DNA of 64,000 bases from JABMQB01 sp963678235. Its GTDB lineage: Bacteria; Bacteroidota; Bacteroidia; Bacteroidales; Prolixibacteraceae. This document shows, in pieces, positions 8,907 to 17,342 of this stretch. Below the pieces are notes generated by a model. That model saw only the letters and a program-made list of their open reading frames with translations, did no database searches and had not been told where the DNA came from. How positions within the stretch are numbered: position 1 is the first letter of the stretch; each line of letters opens with the position of its first letter. Where the stretch lies: NCBI GenBank assembly GCA_963678235.1, contig OY782766.1:2728001-2792000 (forward strand), written 5' to 3'. Both the position numbers and the translations under genes were made by a program.

Positions 8907-8980
8907 GGCGAGGTAGCTCAGCTGGTTAGAGCGCAGGATTCATAATCCTGAGGTCGCGAGTTCAAGTCTCGCTCTCGCTA
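8907..8980 (+). tRNA. tRNA-Met (anticodon CAT)
   Basis: A complete cloverleaf can be folded. The acceptor GGCGAGG (8907-8913) pairs with TCTCGCT (8973-8979), with G-U at both ends. The D stem is GCTC/GAGC and the anticodon stem is CAGGA/TCCTG, with loop TTCATAA giving anticodon CAT at 8941-8943. The T stem is GCGAG/CTCGC with loop TTCAAGT. The discriminator is A8980 and no CCA is encoded. The anticodon stem lacks the G-C triplet of initiator tRNA, so it is elongator Met or, less likely, the lysidine-modified Ile2 tRNA, which also has a CAT anticodon. Confidence 0.93.
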
Positions 8981-8991
8981 CATTCCATTAA

Positions 8992-9025
8992 AAAGACTGT
9001 TCAATTCGAACAGTCTTTATTGTTT
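8992..9025 (+). terminator. Terminator after the tRNA gene
   Basis: An 11-bp stem (AAAGACTGTTC at 8992-9002 with 9008-9018), a 5-base loop, and a T-rich tail after the stem. It lies 11 bases past the tRNA discriminator base. Confidence 0.85.
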
Positions 9026-9274
9026 TTCAATGTTGTACCCTGAGTTTCTAATGATAAACTCACCTCTTAACAATACCAGCCAATACAGTGTATTCTGTTA
9101 GTGTTCATTTTGCGGCTTCTTTCCAATTGTTTGAAGAATTAACCAAATGAGTAGTGGCAGATTTCGTGATAGTTCTTATTCAATCTGACAGGTATCCCAA
9201 ACGTCAAAATGCTTTAAAAATTAACACGTTCACTCCCACTGCTCATACAAAATATAAGAAGAAGTTATATTATG

Positions 9275-10000
9275 TTATAGTCCACAGCCACCTGTACAAA
9301 ATGGAGTCTTTGCTGTTTTTGAATAATCGCGTACAAATCCCATTCTCTTCATTTTGTTATCATCACTAAGGATGCCAGTACCAAAGCTACCTTTAAATCC
9401 ATCATTACAATCCACATCACAATAAACGCTTATCAGTTGATTGTTTTTATCAAATTCTAATTTCTTGTAACTGATCGTAATCTCATAATTATCTAGTTCC
9501 TCTTTTACTCGGACTAAACTATCAAGAGTTAAACTATTTGTAAATACAGCTTCAATTCGTTTAACAGATTTATCTACATTAAATTCAATGGAGAGGCATT
9601 GGTCATTTTTAACGTTGTTGGCTTGAGCCTGTGTTTCTAAAATAAGTACAAATAAGAATCCAATCAAAAAGAATGAAGTGGATAAAATTGAAATTTTTTT
9701 CATTGCATTAGTTTTTAAATTAAACAAATCTTTTAAATACCATACGAGAATATGGCTTTTCGAATTTGAACCATGATTTTCGGTTTTGACATCATTACCG
9801 GTATTAGATGCCTCAAAAAAATCAAATCCCAGAGTTTCAGAGATGAGTTTAATTGTAAAAGCTCTAGGCTTAACAATACCAGCTTCAATCCGCTGAATTG
9901 TTCGTATTGTTATTTTACACTTTTCTGCAACTTCTGCCTGTGTTAAGCCTTTTGCTTTTCTAAATTCAATTAATTTCTTTCCAAAATCTAGTTGTCCCAT
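9275..10000 (-). CDS. XRE-family HTH protein with membrane anchor and extracytoplasmic C-terminal domain
   Basis: A 241-residue protein from the ATG at 10000. Residues about 5-62 form a Cro/C1-type helix-turn-helix (FRKAKGLTQAEVAEKCKI then TIRTIQRIEAG). A linker is followed by a hydrophobic segment at about 103-124, then a roughly 115-residue C-terminal region. That region has SLVRVKEELDNYEITISYKK and a glycine/cysteine-rich end (FCTGGCGL). The C-terminal part resembles the soluble tail domain often attached to M56/BlaR1-like Bacteroidota proteins. A DNA-binding domain joined through a membrane segment to an exported domain suggests a one-component transmembrane regulator; ligand and targets are unknown. 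The membrane segment follows an internal Met (MKKISILSTSF) that itself looks like a signal-peptide start, so an ancestral gene fusion is possible. Confidence 0.75.
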   Translation of the reverse strand: MGQLDFGKKLIEFRKAKGLTQAEVAEKCKITIRTIQRIEAGIVKPRAFTIKLISETLGFDFFEASNTGNDVKTENHGSNSKSHILVWYLKDLFNLKTNAMKKISILSTSFFLIGFLFVLILETQAQANNVKNDQCLSIEFNVDKSVKRIEAVFTNSLTLDSLVRVKEELDNYEITISYKKLEFDKNNQLISVYCDVDCNDGFKGSFGTGILSDDNKMKRMGFVRDYSKTAKTPFCTGGCGL

Positions 10001-10360
10001 CAAATCGAAATTTTAAGTAAGATTATGTTCCATTTAAAAAATTCCAAAAATCAACATTGTCTTATTAGCGACATTTTTACGACAATCAACCTTAGTTGCC
10101 ACTTAATCAACGATTTCATCCCAGGTATTATTTTGTCTCTCAAAATTCTTATTCTAATTATATTATAATGATTTAGACTGCGATAATTTCCTTTTACTCC
10201 CTCAAAAAAAATTTAATCCTGAATCACAGGTTCATAGTCTGGTTACACGGACAGACGGGAAGTCTCCTCTTGCAACATTCCAATAAAATAGGATATTTAA
10301 ACAAAAACAGCTTTTACTGATTAAAGTCCTAATATTCTTTGACTTGAATGCGTAAATTTA
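10001..10360. other. 360-base spacer with no recognised gene
   Basis: This spacer separates the divergent HTH gene and maeB. It is AT-rich. I see no coding frame with family similarity, no tRNA-like fold and no strong hairpin. It presumably holds the promoters of both genes; TATTCTTTG near 10333 is one base longer than the usual -7 spacing. Confidence 0.6.
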
Positions 10361-12646
10361 ATGGTTCAACCAAATTTCAACGTAATGCCAAAATCTTTAA
10401 AAGAAGACGCACTTAAATACCATGAGTGTGGTCGTCCGGGCAAAATCGAGGTTATCCCGACAAAACCTCATCATACGCAATACGACCTTTCGCTAGCGTA
10501 TTCTCCAGGAGTGGCAGAACCCTGCCTTCAAATTCAAAAAGACCAGGTTAACGCTTACAAGTACACCGCCAAGGGAAACCTGGTAGCTGTAATTTCAAAT
10601 GGTACAGCGGTGCTAGGGCTTGGCGATATTGGCTCACTTGCGGGTAAACCTGTAATGGAAGGAAAAGGGCTTCTGTTTAAAATTTTCGCCGACATCGATG
10701 TTTTTGACATTGAAATTGATGAAAAAGATCCGGCAAAATTCATTGAAGTCGTAAAAGCAATTGCGCCAACATTTGGCGGTATTAATCTTGAAGATATTAA
10801 AGCCCCTGAATGTTTTGAAATTGAGGAAAAACTAAAAAAGGCCTTAGACATACCCGTTTTTCATGACGACCAACATGGCACGGCAATTATTTCGGCAGCC
10901 GGCTTAATAAATGCCCTTGAATTAAACGGGAAAAAGATTGATACCATAAAAGTTGTGGTTAACGGGGCAGGTGCCAGCGCCGTTTCCTGTGCGAAACTCT
11001 ATATTAGTCTGGGTGTAAAAAAAGAAAATGTTGTGATGCTCGATAGCAAAGGAGTATTAAACAAAAAAAGAAAAAACCTTAACTCCGTTAAACAACAATT
11101 TGTCACTGATAGGGAAATAGAAACCCTTGAACAAGCCATGATTCATGCAGATGTATTTTTAGGATTATCTGTAGGGAATGTGGTTTCCAAAAAAATGATA
11201 CGATCGATGGCAAAAGATCCCATCGTGTTTGCTATGGCCAACCCCACCCCCGAAATTGCTTATCCTGAAGCAGTGCAAGCCAGAAAAGATATTATTATGG
11301 CCACCGGAAGAAGCGATTATCCAAACCAGGTTAACAATGTTCTTGGGTTCCCATTTATTTTCAGGGGTGCTTTAGATGTGATGGCCCACTCCATTAACGA
11401 AGAAATGAAAATTGCCGCGGTCAAAGCAATTGCTTCACTCGCAAAAGAATATGTACCTGAGTTGGTAACCAAAGCATATAACCAGCAAAATATTGTTTTC
11501 GGAAAAGAATATATTATTCCCAAGCCACTTGATCCAAGGTTAATTGCCACTGTTGCCCCGGCAATTGCCAAAGCAGCAATGGAAACTGGCGTGGCTAGAA
11601 AACCCATAAGCGATTGGGAAGAATACAAAAGTCAGCTAAACAATAGGCTTGGGCTTGACAATAAACTGATAATGACCATTCGCGACAAGGCAAAACAAGC
11701 GCCTAAAAAAGTTGTTTTTGCCGATGCAACCGATTTTAAAGTGCTAAAGGCTGCCCAGTTTATTATCAACCAAAAAATTGCGCACCCAATCCTGTTAGGG
11801 AATAAAAAAGAAATAACCAGCCTCATTAAAGAAAATTCGCTGGAATTAAAGGGAGTCCCAATTATTGATCTCTACAAAGATGTTTCGAAACGAAAGAGGG
11901 AAGAATTTGCTAAAATTCTGTTTGAAAAAAGGCAAAGAAAAGGTTTATCCTTTGAAGGGGCGGTTGAAAAAATGTACAACAGGGATTATTATGGTTGTAT
12001 GATGGTTGAAACCGGGGAAGCGGATGCTTTTATCTCCGGGCTTTCAAAAAAATATGCCGACACCATCAGACCAGCTTTACATGTTATAGGCACCAAAAGG
12101 GACTTTAACCATATTGCGGGCATGTATATTATGCTTACAAAAAAAGGACCGCTCTTCCTGGCCGACACAACTGTAAATTCCGATCCAAGCCCACGCACCC
12201 TAGCCGATACAACTATGCTTGTTGCAAATGAAGTAAAACGGTTTAATATGGAACCAAGGATTGCACTGGTAAGTTATTCCAATTTTGGGGCTTTTAAAGG
12301 AAAAGGAAGTCCTGTTAGGGCGCGTGAAGCTGTAAAAATACTGCATGAGCATCACCCCGAAATGCTGGTGGATGGTGAAATGCAGGCCAATTACGCATTG
12401 GACGGAAAACTACGCATGAAGAAATTCCCTTTCACAAAACTAGGCGACAAAGATGCCAACGTCCTGATCTTCCCTAATTTAAGCTCAGGGAACATCCTTT
12501 ACAAAGTGTTACAGGAAGTTGGCACTGCCAAAGCCATTGGTCCTGTATTATTGGGGATGAACAAGCCTATACACATATTACAAATGGGAAGTTCGGTTAG
12601 GGAGATTGTAAATATGGTTGCAATTGCCGTGGTTGATGCCCAATAA
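10361..12646 (+). CDS. maeB: NADP-dependent malic enzyme with phosphotransacetylase-like C-terminal domain
   Basis: A 761-residue MaeB-type enzyme that decarboxylates malate to pyruvate with NADP reduction. The malic-enzyme half (about residues 10-430) has YSPGVAEPCLQIQKD, FHDDQHGTAIISAAGLINAL and the nucleotide-binding VVVNGAGASAVSCAKLYISLG. The C-terminal half (about 440-761) is a phosphate acetyl/butyryltransferase-like domain that in this family is regulatory (acetyl-CoA sensing) rather than catalytic. Length matches E. coli MaeB (759). Translation may begin at 10361 or at the in-frame ATG at 10385 (MPKSLKEDALKYH), where family similarity begins. A strong terminator follows 20 bases after the stop. 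Confidence 0.95.
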   Translation: MVQPNFNVMPKSLKEDALKYHECGRPGKIEVIPTKPHHTQYDLSLAYSPGVAEPCLQIQKDQVNAYKYTAKGNLVAVISNGTAVLGLGDIGSLAGKPVMEGKGLLFKIFADIDVFDIEIDEKDPAKFIEVVKAIAPTFGGINLEDIKAPECFEIEEKLKKALDIPVFHDDQHGTAIISAAGLINALELNGKKIDTIKVVVNGAGASAVSCAKLYISLGVKKENVVMLDSKGVLNKKRKNLNSVKQQFVTDREIETLEQAMIHADVFLGLSVGNVVSKKMIRSMAKDPIVFAMANPTPEIAYPEAVQARKDIIMATGRSDYPNQVNNVLGFPFIFRGALDVMAHSINEEMKIAAVKAIASLAKEYVPELVTKAYNQQNIVFGKEYIIPKPLDPRLIATVAPAIAKAAMETGVARKPISDWEEYKSQLNNRLGLDNKLIMTIRDKAKQAPKKVVFADATDFKVLKAAQFIINQKIAHPILLGNKKEITSLIKENSLELKGVPIIDLYKDVSKRKREEFAKILFEKRQRKGLSFEGAVEKMYNRDYYGCMMVETGEADAFISGLSKKYADTIRPALHVIGTKRDFNHIAGMYIMLTKKGPLFLADTTVNSDPSPRTLADTTMLVANEVKRFNMEPRIALVSYSNFGAFKGKGSPVRAREAVKILHEHHPEMLVDGEMQANYALDGKLRMKKFPFTKLGDKDANVLIFPNLSSGNILYKVLQEVGTAKAIGPVLLGMNKPIHILQMGSSVREIVNMVAIAVVDAQ

Positions 12647-12666
12647 AACCATTCAATTATAAAAAG

Positions 12667-12705
12667 AAAAGCCCGTGGAATTTTCATTTTCTCCGGGCTT
12701 TTTTA
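12667..12705 (+). terminator. Rho-independent terminator of maeB
   Basis: AAAAGCCCG (12667-12675) pairs with CGGGCTTTT (12694-12702) and is followed by a T run. An inner GGA/TCC pairing can extend the stem. Confidence 0.9.
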
Positions 12706-12730
12706 ATTTTGCCTTCCAATAAAATCAAAG

Positions 12731-12760
12731 TTTGACAATTCATGTATTTTCGTACATTTG
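12731..12760 (+). promoter_or_regulatory. Promoter of the cysteate synthase gene
   Basis: TTTG at 12731-12734 and TACATTTG at 12753-12760, separated by 18 bases, match the Bacteroidota -33/-7 consensus. The -7 box ends 19 bases before the ATG. Confidence 0.8.
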
Positions 12761-12779
12761 CCATCTTAAATAGATATTT

Positions 12780-14087
12780 ATGACAGCTCAAAATTTAAAA
12801 ACAAACTACATTTTACAATCTGTAAACACAAAAAAAACATTTGAAGATATAGGTTGGATGATGGTTGCTCCTGGTGAAGATATGCCAACTTTAATAAGGG
12901 CGATCTATGAAAAAAAACAATTGGAGGTAAAAGATGATAGTTACGGGCTGTATAAATTCTCCGATTGGTTGCCAATCAACCACATGTTAAAAGGATCATC
13001 GGCACCGGTAACATATAAAAGTGAAGGGCTTGCAAATGAATTGGGTTTGTCGAACCTTTGGATTACGTTTAACGGCTATTGGCCCGAAAAGGGAGCAAAT
13101 ATGCAAACCTGCTCTTTCAAGGAAACCGAAGCATATTCTGTGTGTGGAAGGCTTGACCCGAATAACGAAATGGTATTAAATGTGGCTTCGGCAGGAAATA
13201 CGGCAAGGGCTTTTGCCAAGGTATGTTCCGACAATAATATTCCGTTAATCCTTTGTGTGCCCGAAGATAATTTGGATGCACTTTGGTTTGAAAAACCATT
13301 GAACGATTGTGTAAAACTTATTTGCAGCGAAAAAGGCAGCGATTATTTTGATGCGATTTCATTGTCGAACCAACTTTCGGGAAGTGAAAAATTCCTGTGC
13401 GAAGGAGGGGCAAGAAACGTTGCCCGCAGGGATGGAATGTCAACTACTGTGTTGTCAGCAGCCACCACTATTGGCAAAATTCCCGAATATTATTTCCAGG
13501 CAATTGGAAGTGGTACTGGTGCGGTAGCAGCTTGGGAAGCAAATATGCGTTTGTTGGAAGATGGACGTTTTGGAAACACCAAAATGAAATTGATGGTTTC
13601 TCAAAATATCCCATTTATACCGATACACGATGCATGGAAAGCAAATTCGCGCAAAATGTTGCCTTTGGATGATGACCTTGCCAGGACCCAGGTCGAAGAA
13701 ATAAGGGCAAAAGTATTGTCAAACCGAAAGCCGGCATATACTATCTTTGGAGGCTTGTACGATGCATTGAGCGATAACGGCGGTGATGTGCTTACTGCTA
13801 CAAACGAGGAATCAATTGCAGCCTCTGAATTATTTAAGAAATTGGAAGGCAACGACATACATCCTGCAGCAGGAATTGCTACAGCAACATTGATCAATGC
13901 TGTGAAAAACAATCAGATCGACAAAGATGCACTGATCATGCTTAATATTACAGGTGGTGGCGAAGAACGGTTCAAACAGGAAAAAGAATTATTTTACCTA
14001 AAACCGTCGCATATTTTTAAGATAAATCCTGATGGTAATGAGGTTCTTAAAATTGCCAGCGGTTTATTTGAAGAAGTAAAAGCGTAA
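12780..14087 (+). CDS. Cysteate synthase (PLP-dependent, threonine-synthase fold)
   Basis: A 435-residue enzyme of PLP fold type II. Cysteate synthase makes L-cysteate from O-phosphoserine and sulfite; it was defined in methanogens (coenzyme M pathway) and has close homologues in Bacteroidota. The segment NGYWPEKGANMQTCSFKETEAYSV holds the predicted PLP-binding Lys (about K114). ASAGNTARAFAK and the phosphate loop AIGSGTGAVAAWEA complete the cofactor site. The tryptophan-containing GYWP-x-GA-x-M-x-TCSFKE form separates it from ordinary threonine synthase. In Bacteroidota, cysteate feeds capnine/sulfonolipid synthesis; no fatty-acyltransferase partner is in this window. It has its own promoter and no neighbouring pathway gene. 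Confidence 0.82.
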   Translation: MTAQNLKTNYILQSVNTKKTFEDIGWMMVAPGEDMPTLIRAIYEKKQLEVKDDSYGLYKFSDWLPINHMLKGSSAPVTYKSEGLANELGLSNLWITFNGYWPEKGANMQTCSFKETEAYSVCGRLDPNNEMVLNVASAGNTARAFAKVCSDNNIPLILCVPEDNLDALWFEKPLNDCVKLICSEKGSDYFDAISLSNQLSGSEKFLCEGGARNVARRDGMSTTVLSAATTIGKIPEYYFQAIGSGTGAVAAWEANMRLLEDGRFGNTKMKLMVSQNIPFIPIHDAWKANSRKMLPLDDDLARTQVEEIRAKVLSNRKPAYTIFGGLYDALSDNGGDVLTATNEESIAASELFKKLEGNDIHPAAGIATATLINAVKNNQIDKDALIMLNITGGGEERFKQEKELFYLKPSHIFKINPDGNEVLKIASGLFEEVKA

Positions 14088-14211
14088 GATCAAATAACGT
14101 ATTTGTAGATCATTTTAGCCCGATCTTCCCTATTTTCTAAATACTTCCTTATTTTTGATAAAATAAAGTTGTTTTATTTGTGTTGTAATACCAGTTAAAA
14201 TCAAAAAAGGG

Positions 14212-14838
14212 ATGAATGTCGAAAAGTTTCCTTCAAAATTATTGGAAAATGCTGTAAATGAATTTGCCAAATTCCCGGGGATTGGCAGAAGAAGTGCTCT
14301 ACGTTTGGTTTTACACCTTTTAAAACAAGACAAAGAAGAAGTTAACAAATTTGGCACCTCCATAATCGACCTTCGAAACGACCTTAAACACTGTAAAGTT
14401 TGCCATAATATTTCTGACACTGAAATTTGTCCAATTTGTTCCGATCAACAAAGGGATGAGTCGGTCATATGTGTGGTTGAAAATATTCGGGATGTGATGT
14501 CCATTGAAAATACACTCCAATACAAAGGTTTGTACCATGTTCTCGGGGGAATAATTTCGCCCATGGATGGTGTCGGACCTTCTGATTTAGAAATAGAATC
14601 ACTCATTCAAAGGGTAAACAATGGGAATGTAATTGAGGTAATTTTAGCTCTAAGCACAACCATGGAAGGCGACACAACCAATTTTTATATTTTTCGAAAG
14701 TTAAAAGAAACTGATATAAAGGTAACTACCCTGGCGCGTGGCGTTTCCATTGGCGACGAACTAGAATATGCCGATGAAATAACCCTCGGAAGATCGTTGC
14801 TAAACAGGGTACAATACGAATCCATAATTGGGAAATAA
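14212..14838 (+). CDS. recR: Recombination mediator RecR
   Basis: A 208-residue protein that works with RecO (and RecF) to load RecA at single-strand gaps. The N-terminal helix-hairpin-helix has FAKFPGIGRRSALRLVLHLL, and the zinc finger is CKVC-x8-CPIC. A Toprim domain follows (about residues 80-175), with VICVVENIRDVMSIE and HVLGGIISPMDGVGP. A C-terminal Walker-B-like segment LARGVSIGDELEYADE completes it. Length is standard (about 200). The neighbouring glycosyltransferase gene starts 15 bases downstream and is probably cotranscribed. Confidence 0.97.
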   Translation: MNVEKFPSKLLENAVNEFAKFPGIGRRSALRLVLHLLKQDKEEVNKFGTSIIDLRNDLKHCKVCHNISDTEICPICSDQQRDESVICVVENIRDVMSIENTLQYKGLYHVLGGIISPMDGVGPSDLEIESLIQRVNNGNVIEVILALSTTMEGDTTNFYIFRKLKETDIKVTTLARGVSIGDELEYADEITLGRSLLNRVQYESIIGK

Positions 14839-14853
14839 TAAGCATAAACGAGC

Positions 14854-16812
14854 ATGAAATTATCGGTTATCATAGTGAATTACAATGTCAAGCACTTTTT
14901 GGAGCAATGCCTTCATTCAGTGCAAAAGGCTTGTACCAACATTCACTCCGAAATACTGGTTGTTGACAATAACTCGGTTGATGGTTCGTGCAGTTTGGTT
15001 AAAGATAAATTCCCGGAAGTTTTTTTAGTGGAAAATAAAACCAATGTCGGCTTTTCTATTGCAAACAACCAAGCCATAAAACTGGCAAAAGGAGAATTTA
15101 TTTTATTATTGAACCCTGACACAGTTGTTGAAGAAGACACTTTTACAAAGGTGTTGGCATTTATGGACAAAACACCACAAGCAGGAGCTTTGGGCGTAAA
15201 AATGATTGACGGAAAAGGAAATTTCCTGCCCGAATCAAAGCGTGGGCTTCCAACACCATGGGTTGCGTTTTACAAAATATTTGGTTTGTCAAAACTTTTC
15301 CCAAAAAACAAGAAATTTGGTGCTTATCACCTCTCTTACCTCGACAATGACAAAACCCATAAAGTAGATGTTTTATCGGGAGCTTTTATGCTTTTAAGGA
15401 AAGATGTACTTGATAAAGTTGGATTGTTGGATGAAGGCTTTTTTATGTACGGCGAAGATATTGACCTTTCATACCGGATAACACTTGCCGGACATGAAAA
15501 TTATTATTTCCCCGAAACTACCATTATTCATTATAAGGGCGAAAGCACAAAAAAGAATTCAGTTAATTATATCCGCATTTTTTACAATGCAATGATCATT
15601 TTTTCCAACAAACATTTTACAGGAAACAATGCAAAGTTATTCGCTCTGCTCATTAATCTTGCTATTTATTTTAGGGCATTTATGGCCATTGCCAATCGTG
15701 CTTTTGCCAAAGTCTACCTCCCATTTTTTGATGCTCTTTTCATTTATTTAGGCTATTTACTGATTACTCCTTATTGGGAAAACTTTAAATATAGTTCAGG
15801 TTATTATCCTGACGAGTTTTATCATTTCGCTGTACCTGCATACATCTTATTTTGGCTGGGAGGCATCGTTTTTTCAGGCGGGTATAAAATCCCAAACCGA
15901 TTATGGACCGTAATTCGTGGTTTGGTTTGGGGAACCATTGCCATTCTTTTGGCTTATTCCCTGGTCGATGAAAATTACAGGTTCTCAAGGGCTCTGATAC
16001 TTTTAGGTGCGAGCTGGGCGTTGTTTGCATTGTCTGCAATTCGGATCATTTTCCATAAAATAAAATTGGGAGGGTTCCACTTCTTTGAAAAAAAGCCCAA
16101 AAGGATTGCAATAATTGGGCACCCGGAGGAAGCAAAAAGGGTAACGGAGTTGCTTTCACAAACAGAAATAAATTCCGAGATTATTGGTTATGTTACACTT
16201 AACGACTCTGACTTTGGGAACCAGTATCTCGGATCTATTGACAATTTGGATGAAATTATCCGAATAAATAAAATCAGTGAACTTATTTTTTGTGCCGAAG
16301 ATATTAGCTCAGGAAAAATAATCAAGTCGATGTTGGACCTTACCAAACTCCAGGTCGATTATAAAATCGCACCGCCCGAAAGTTTAAGTATTATCGGTAG
16401 TAATTCGATACATACTGCGGGCGATTTATATGTGGTAAACGTAAATTCAATATCGAAAATAAAAAACCGAAGATTGAAACGTGCTTTCGATGTATTATTC
16501 TCGTTGTTATTATTGCTAAGTACGCCAATCAGTTTTTGGTTTTTCCGGAATAAAGCGCAGCTTTTCAAAAATATTTTTAAAGTTATCAATGCAAGCTTAT
16601 CCTGGGTGGGCTACATTCCCGAAAAGAGCACATACAATGAACTGCCTAAACTTAAGGCTGGCATTTTAAATCCGGGCGAATTATTCGATGACCTGCACCT
16701 CGATTTGCACAAAAAAAGTCAGTTAAACCTTCTTTATGCCAGGGATTACAAACTTGCCACCGATCTGGAAATTATATTTAAAAGTCGAAAAAAACTAAGC
16801 CGAAAACTGTAA
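14854..16812 (+). CDS. Fused GT2 glycosyltransferase and degenerate polyprenyl-phosphate sugar-phosphotransferase
   Basis: A 652-residue membrane protein with two halves. Residues 1-230 are a rhamnosyltransferase-like GT2 domain: MKLSVIIVNYNVKHFLEQCL, VDNNSVDGS, LLLNPDTVVEED in the DxD position, and FFMYGEDIDLSYRI. About four to five membrane segments follow (about 262-405), then a Rossmann-like CoA-binding domain (about 415-510; KRIAIIGHPEEAKRV). The C-terminal piece keeps the KRAFDVLFSLLLLLS entry helix and an ELPKL-like segment of bacterial sugar transferases (WbaP/PglC-type). The catalytic YKFRSM-type core is missing, so this half is probably structural. It lies between recR and a GNAT gene, overlapping the latter at TAATG. 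Confidence 0.85.
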   Translation: MKLSVIIVNYNVKHFLEQCLHSVQKACTNIHSEILVVDNNSVDGSCSLVKDKFPEVFLVENKTNVGFSIANNQAIKLAKGEFILLLNPDTVVEEDTFTKVLAFMDKTPQAGALGVKMIDGKGNFLPESKRGLPTPWVAFYKIFGLSKLFPKNKKFGAYHLSYLDNDKTHKVDVLSGAFMLLRKDVLDKVGLLDEGFFMYGEDIDLSYRITLAGHENYYFPETTIIHYKGESTKKNSVNYIRIFYNAMIIFSNKHFTGNNAKLFALLINLAIYFRAFMAIANRAFAKVYLPFFDALFIYLGYLLITPYWENFKYSSGYYPDEFYHFAVPAYILFWLGGIVFSGGYKIPNRLWTVIRGLVWGTIAILLAYSLVDENYRFSRALILLGASWALFALSAIRIIFHKIKLGGFHFFEKKPKRIAIIGHPEEAKRVTELLSQTEINSEIIGYVTLNDSDFGNQYLGSIDNLDEIIRINKISELIFCAEDISSGKIIKSMLDLTKLQVDYKIAPPESLSIIGSNSIHTAGDLYVVNVNSISKIKNRRLKRAFDVLFSLLLLLSTPISFWFFRNKAQLFKNIFKVINASLSWVGYIPEKSTYNELPKLKAGILNPGELFDDLHLDLHKKSQLNLLYARDYKLATDLEIIFKSRKKLSRKL

Positions 16813-17339
16813 TGGAAACTTATTTGGAATATGGAAATATAGAACTTCGCCCATTAGAGCCGGAAGATATTGAACTGCTTTACAAATGGGAAAACGACAG
16901 CACACTGTGGGAATACAGCAATTCGAAAACACCGTTCTCAAAGCATATTTTAAGAATATATATAGAAAATTCATTTAAAGATATTTACGAAGCCAAACAA
17001 ATTCGTTTGATCATTCAAACAAAAGACAAAAGGCCCGTTGGGGCAATCGACCTTTTTGATTTCGATCCTTATCATCAGCGGGCAGGAGTCGGAATCCTTG
17101 TTTATAATAATGAAGATCGTGGACAAGGATTTGCTTTTGATGCCCTTAAAGCTCTGGGGAATTATTCGTACAACGTTATCGGCATCCGCCAGCTTTATGC
17201 AAACATAAGTGCCGACAATAAAACCAGCATCGCCTTGTTCAAAAAAGCCGGATTTATTGAAGTTGGAGTAAAAAAAGATTGGCTTAAAACCACAAAGGGC
17301 TGGAAAGATGAGCTGTTATTACAAAAAATCCTTAAATAA
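16812..17339 (+). CDS. GNAT-family N-acetyltransferase (RimJ/RimL-like)
   Basis: A 175-residue cytoplasmic acetyltransferase. The N-terminal ELRPLEPEDIELLYKWEND is typical of RimJ/RimL/SpeG-type GNATs, and the acetyl-CoA-binding region is GVGILVYNNEDRGQGFAFDAL. The C-terminal NISADNKTSIALFKKAGFIEVG is the usual beta6/alpha4 motif. Its ATG overlaps the stop of the preceding glycosyltransferase gene (TAATG at 16810-16814), so they are translationally coupled. Acceptance of a sugar amine is a reasonable guess from that coupling, but the substrate is not shown by the sequence. Confidence 0.9.
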   Translation: METYLEYGNIELRPLEPEDIELLYKWENDSTLWEYSNSKTPFSKHILRIYIENSFKDIYEAKQIRLIIQTKDKRPVGAIDLFDFDPYHQRAGVGILVYNNEDRGQGFAFDALKALGNYSYNVIGIRQLYANISADNKTSIALFKKAGFIEVGVKKDWLKTTKGWKDELLLQKILK

Positions 17340-17342
17340 GCT

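Noticed and set aside
8907..8980. Initiator tRNA identity for the CAT-anticodon tRNA
   Set aside because: The anticodon stem is CAGGA/TCCTG without the three G-C pairs of initiator tRNA, and position 1-72 is a G-U pair instead of a C-A mismatch.
9154..9369. A 71-codon open frame on the plus strand after the tRNA
   Set aside because: It overlaps the end of the HTH/membrane gene in antisense, has no recognisable family pattern and no promoter; it is likely chance.
10225..10270. GGTTACACGGACAGACGGGA-like stretch considered as a tRNA or attachment-site remnant
   Set aside because: No cloverleaf or T-arm can be folded, and it does not repeat the nearby tRNA sequence.
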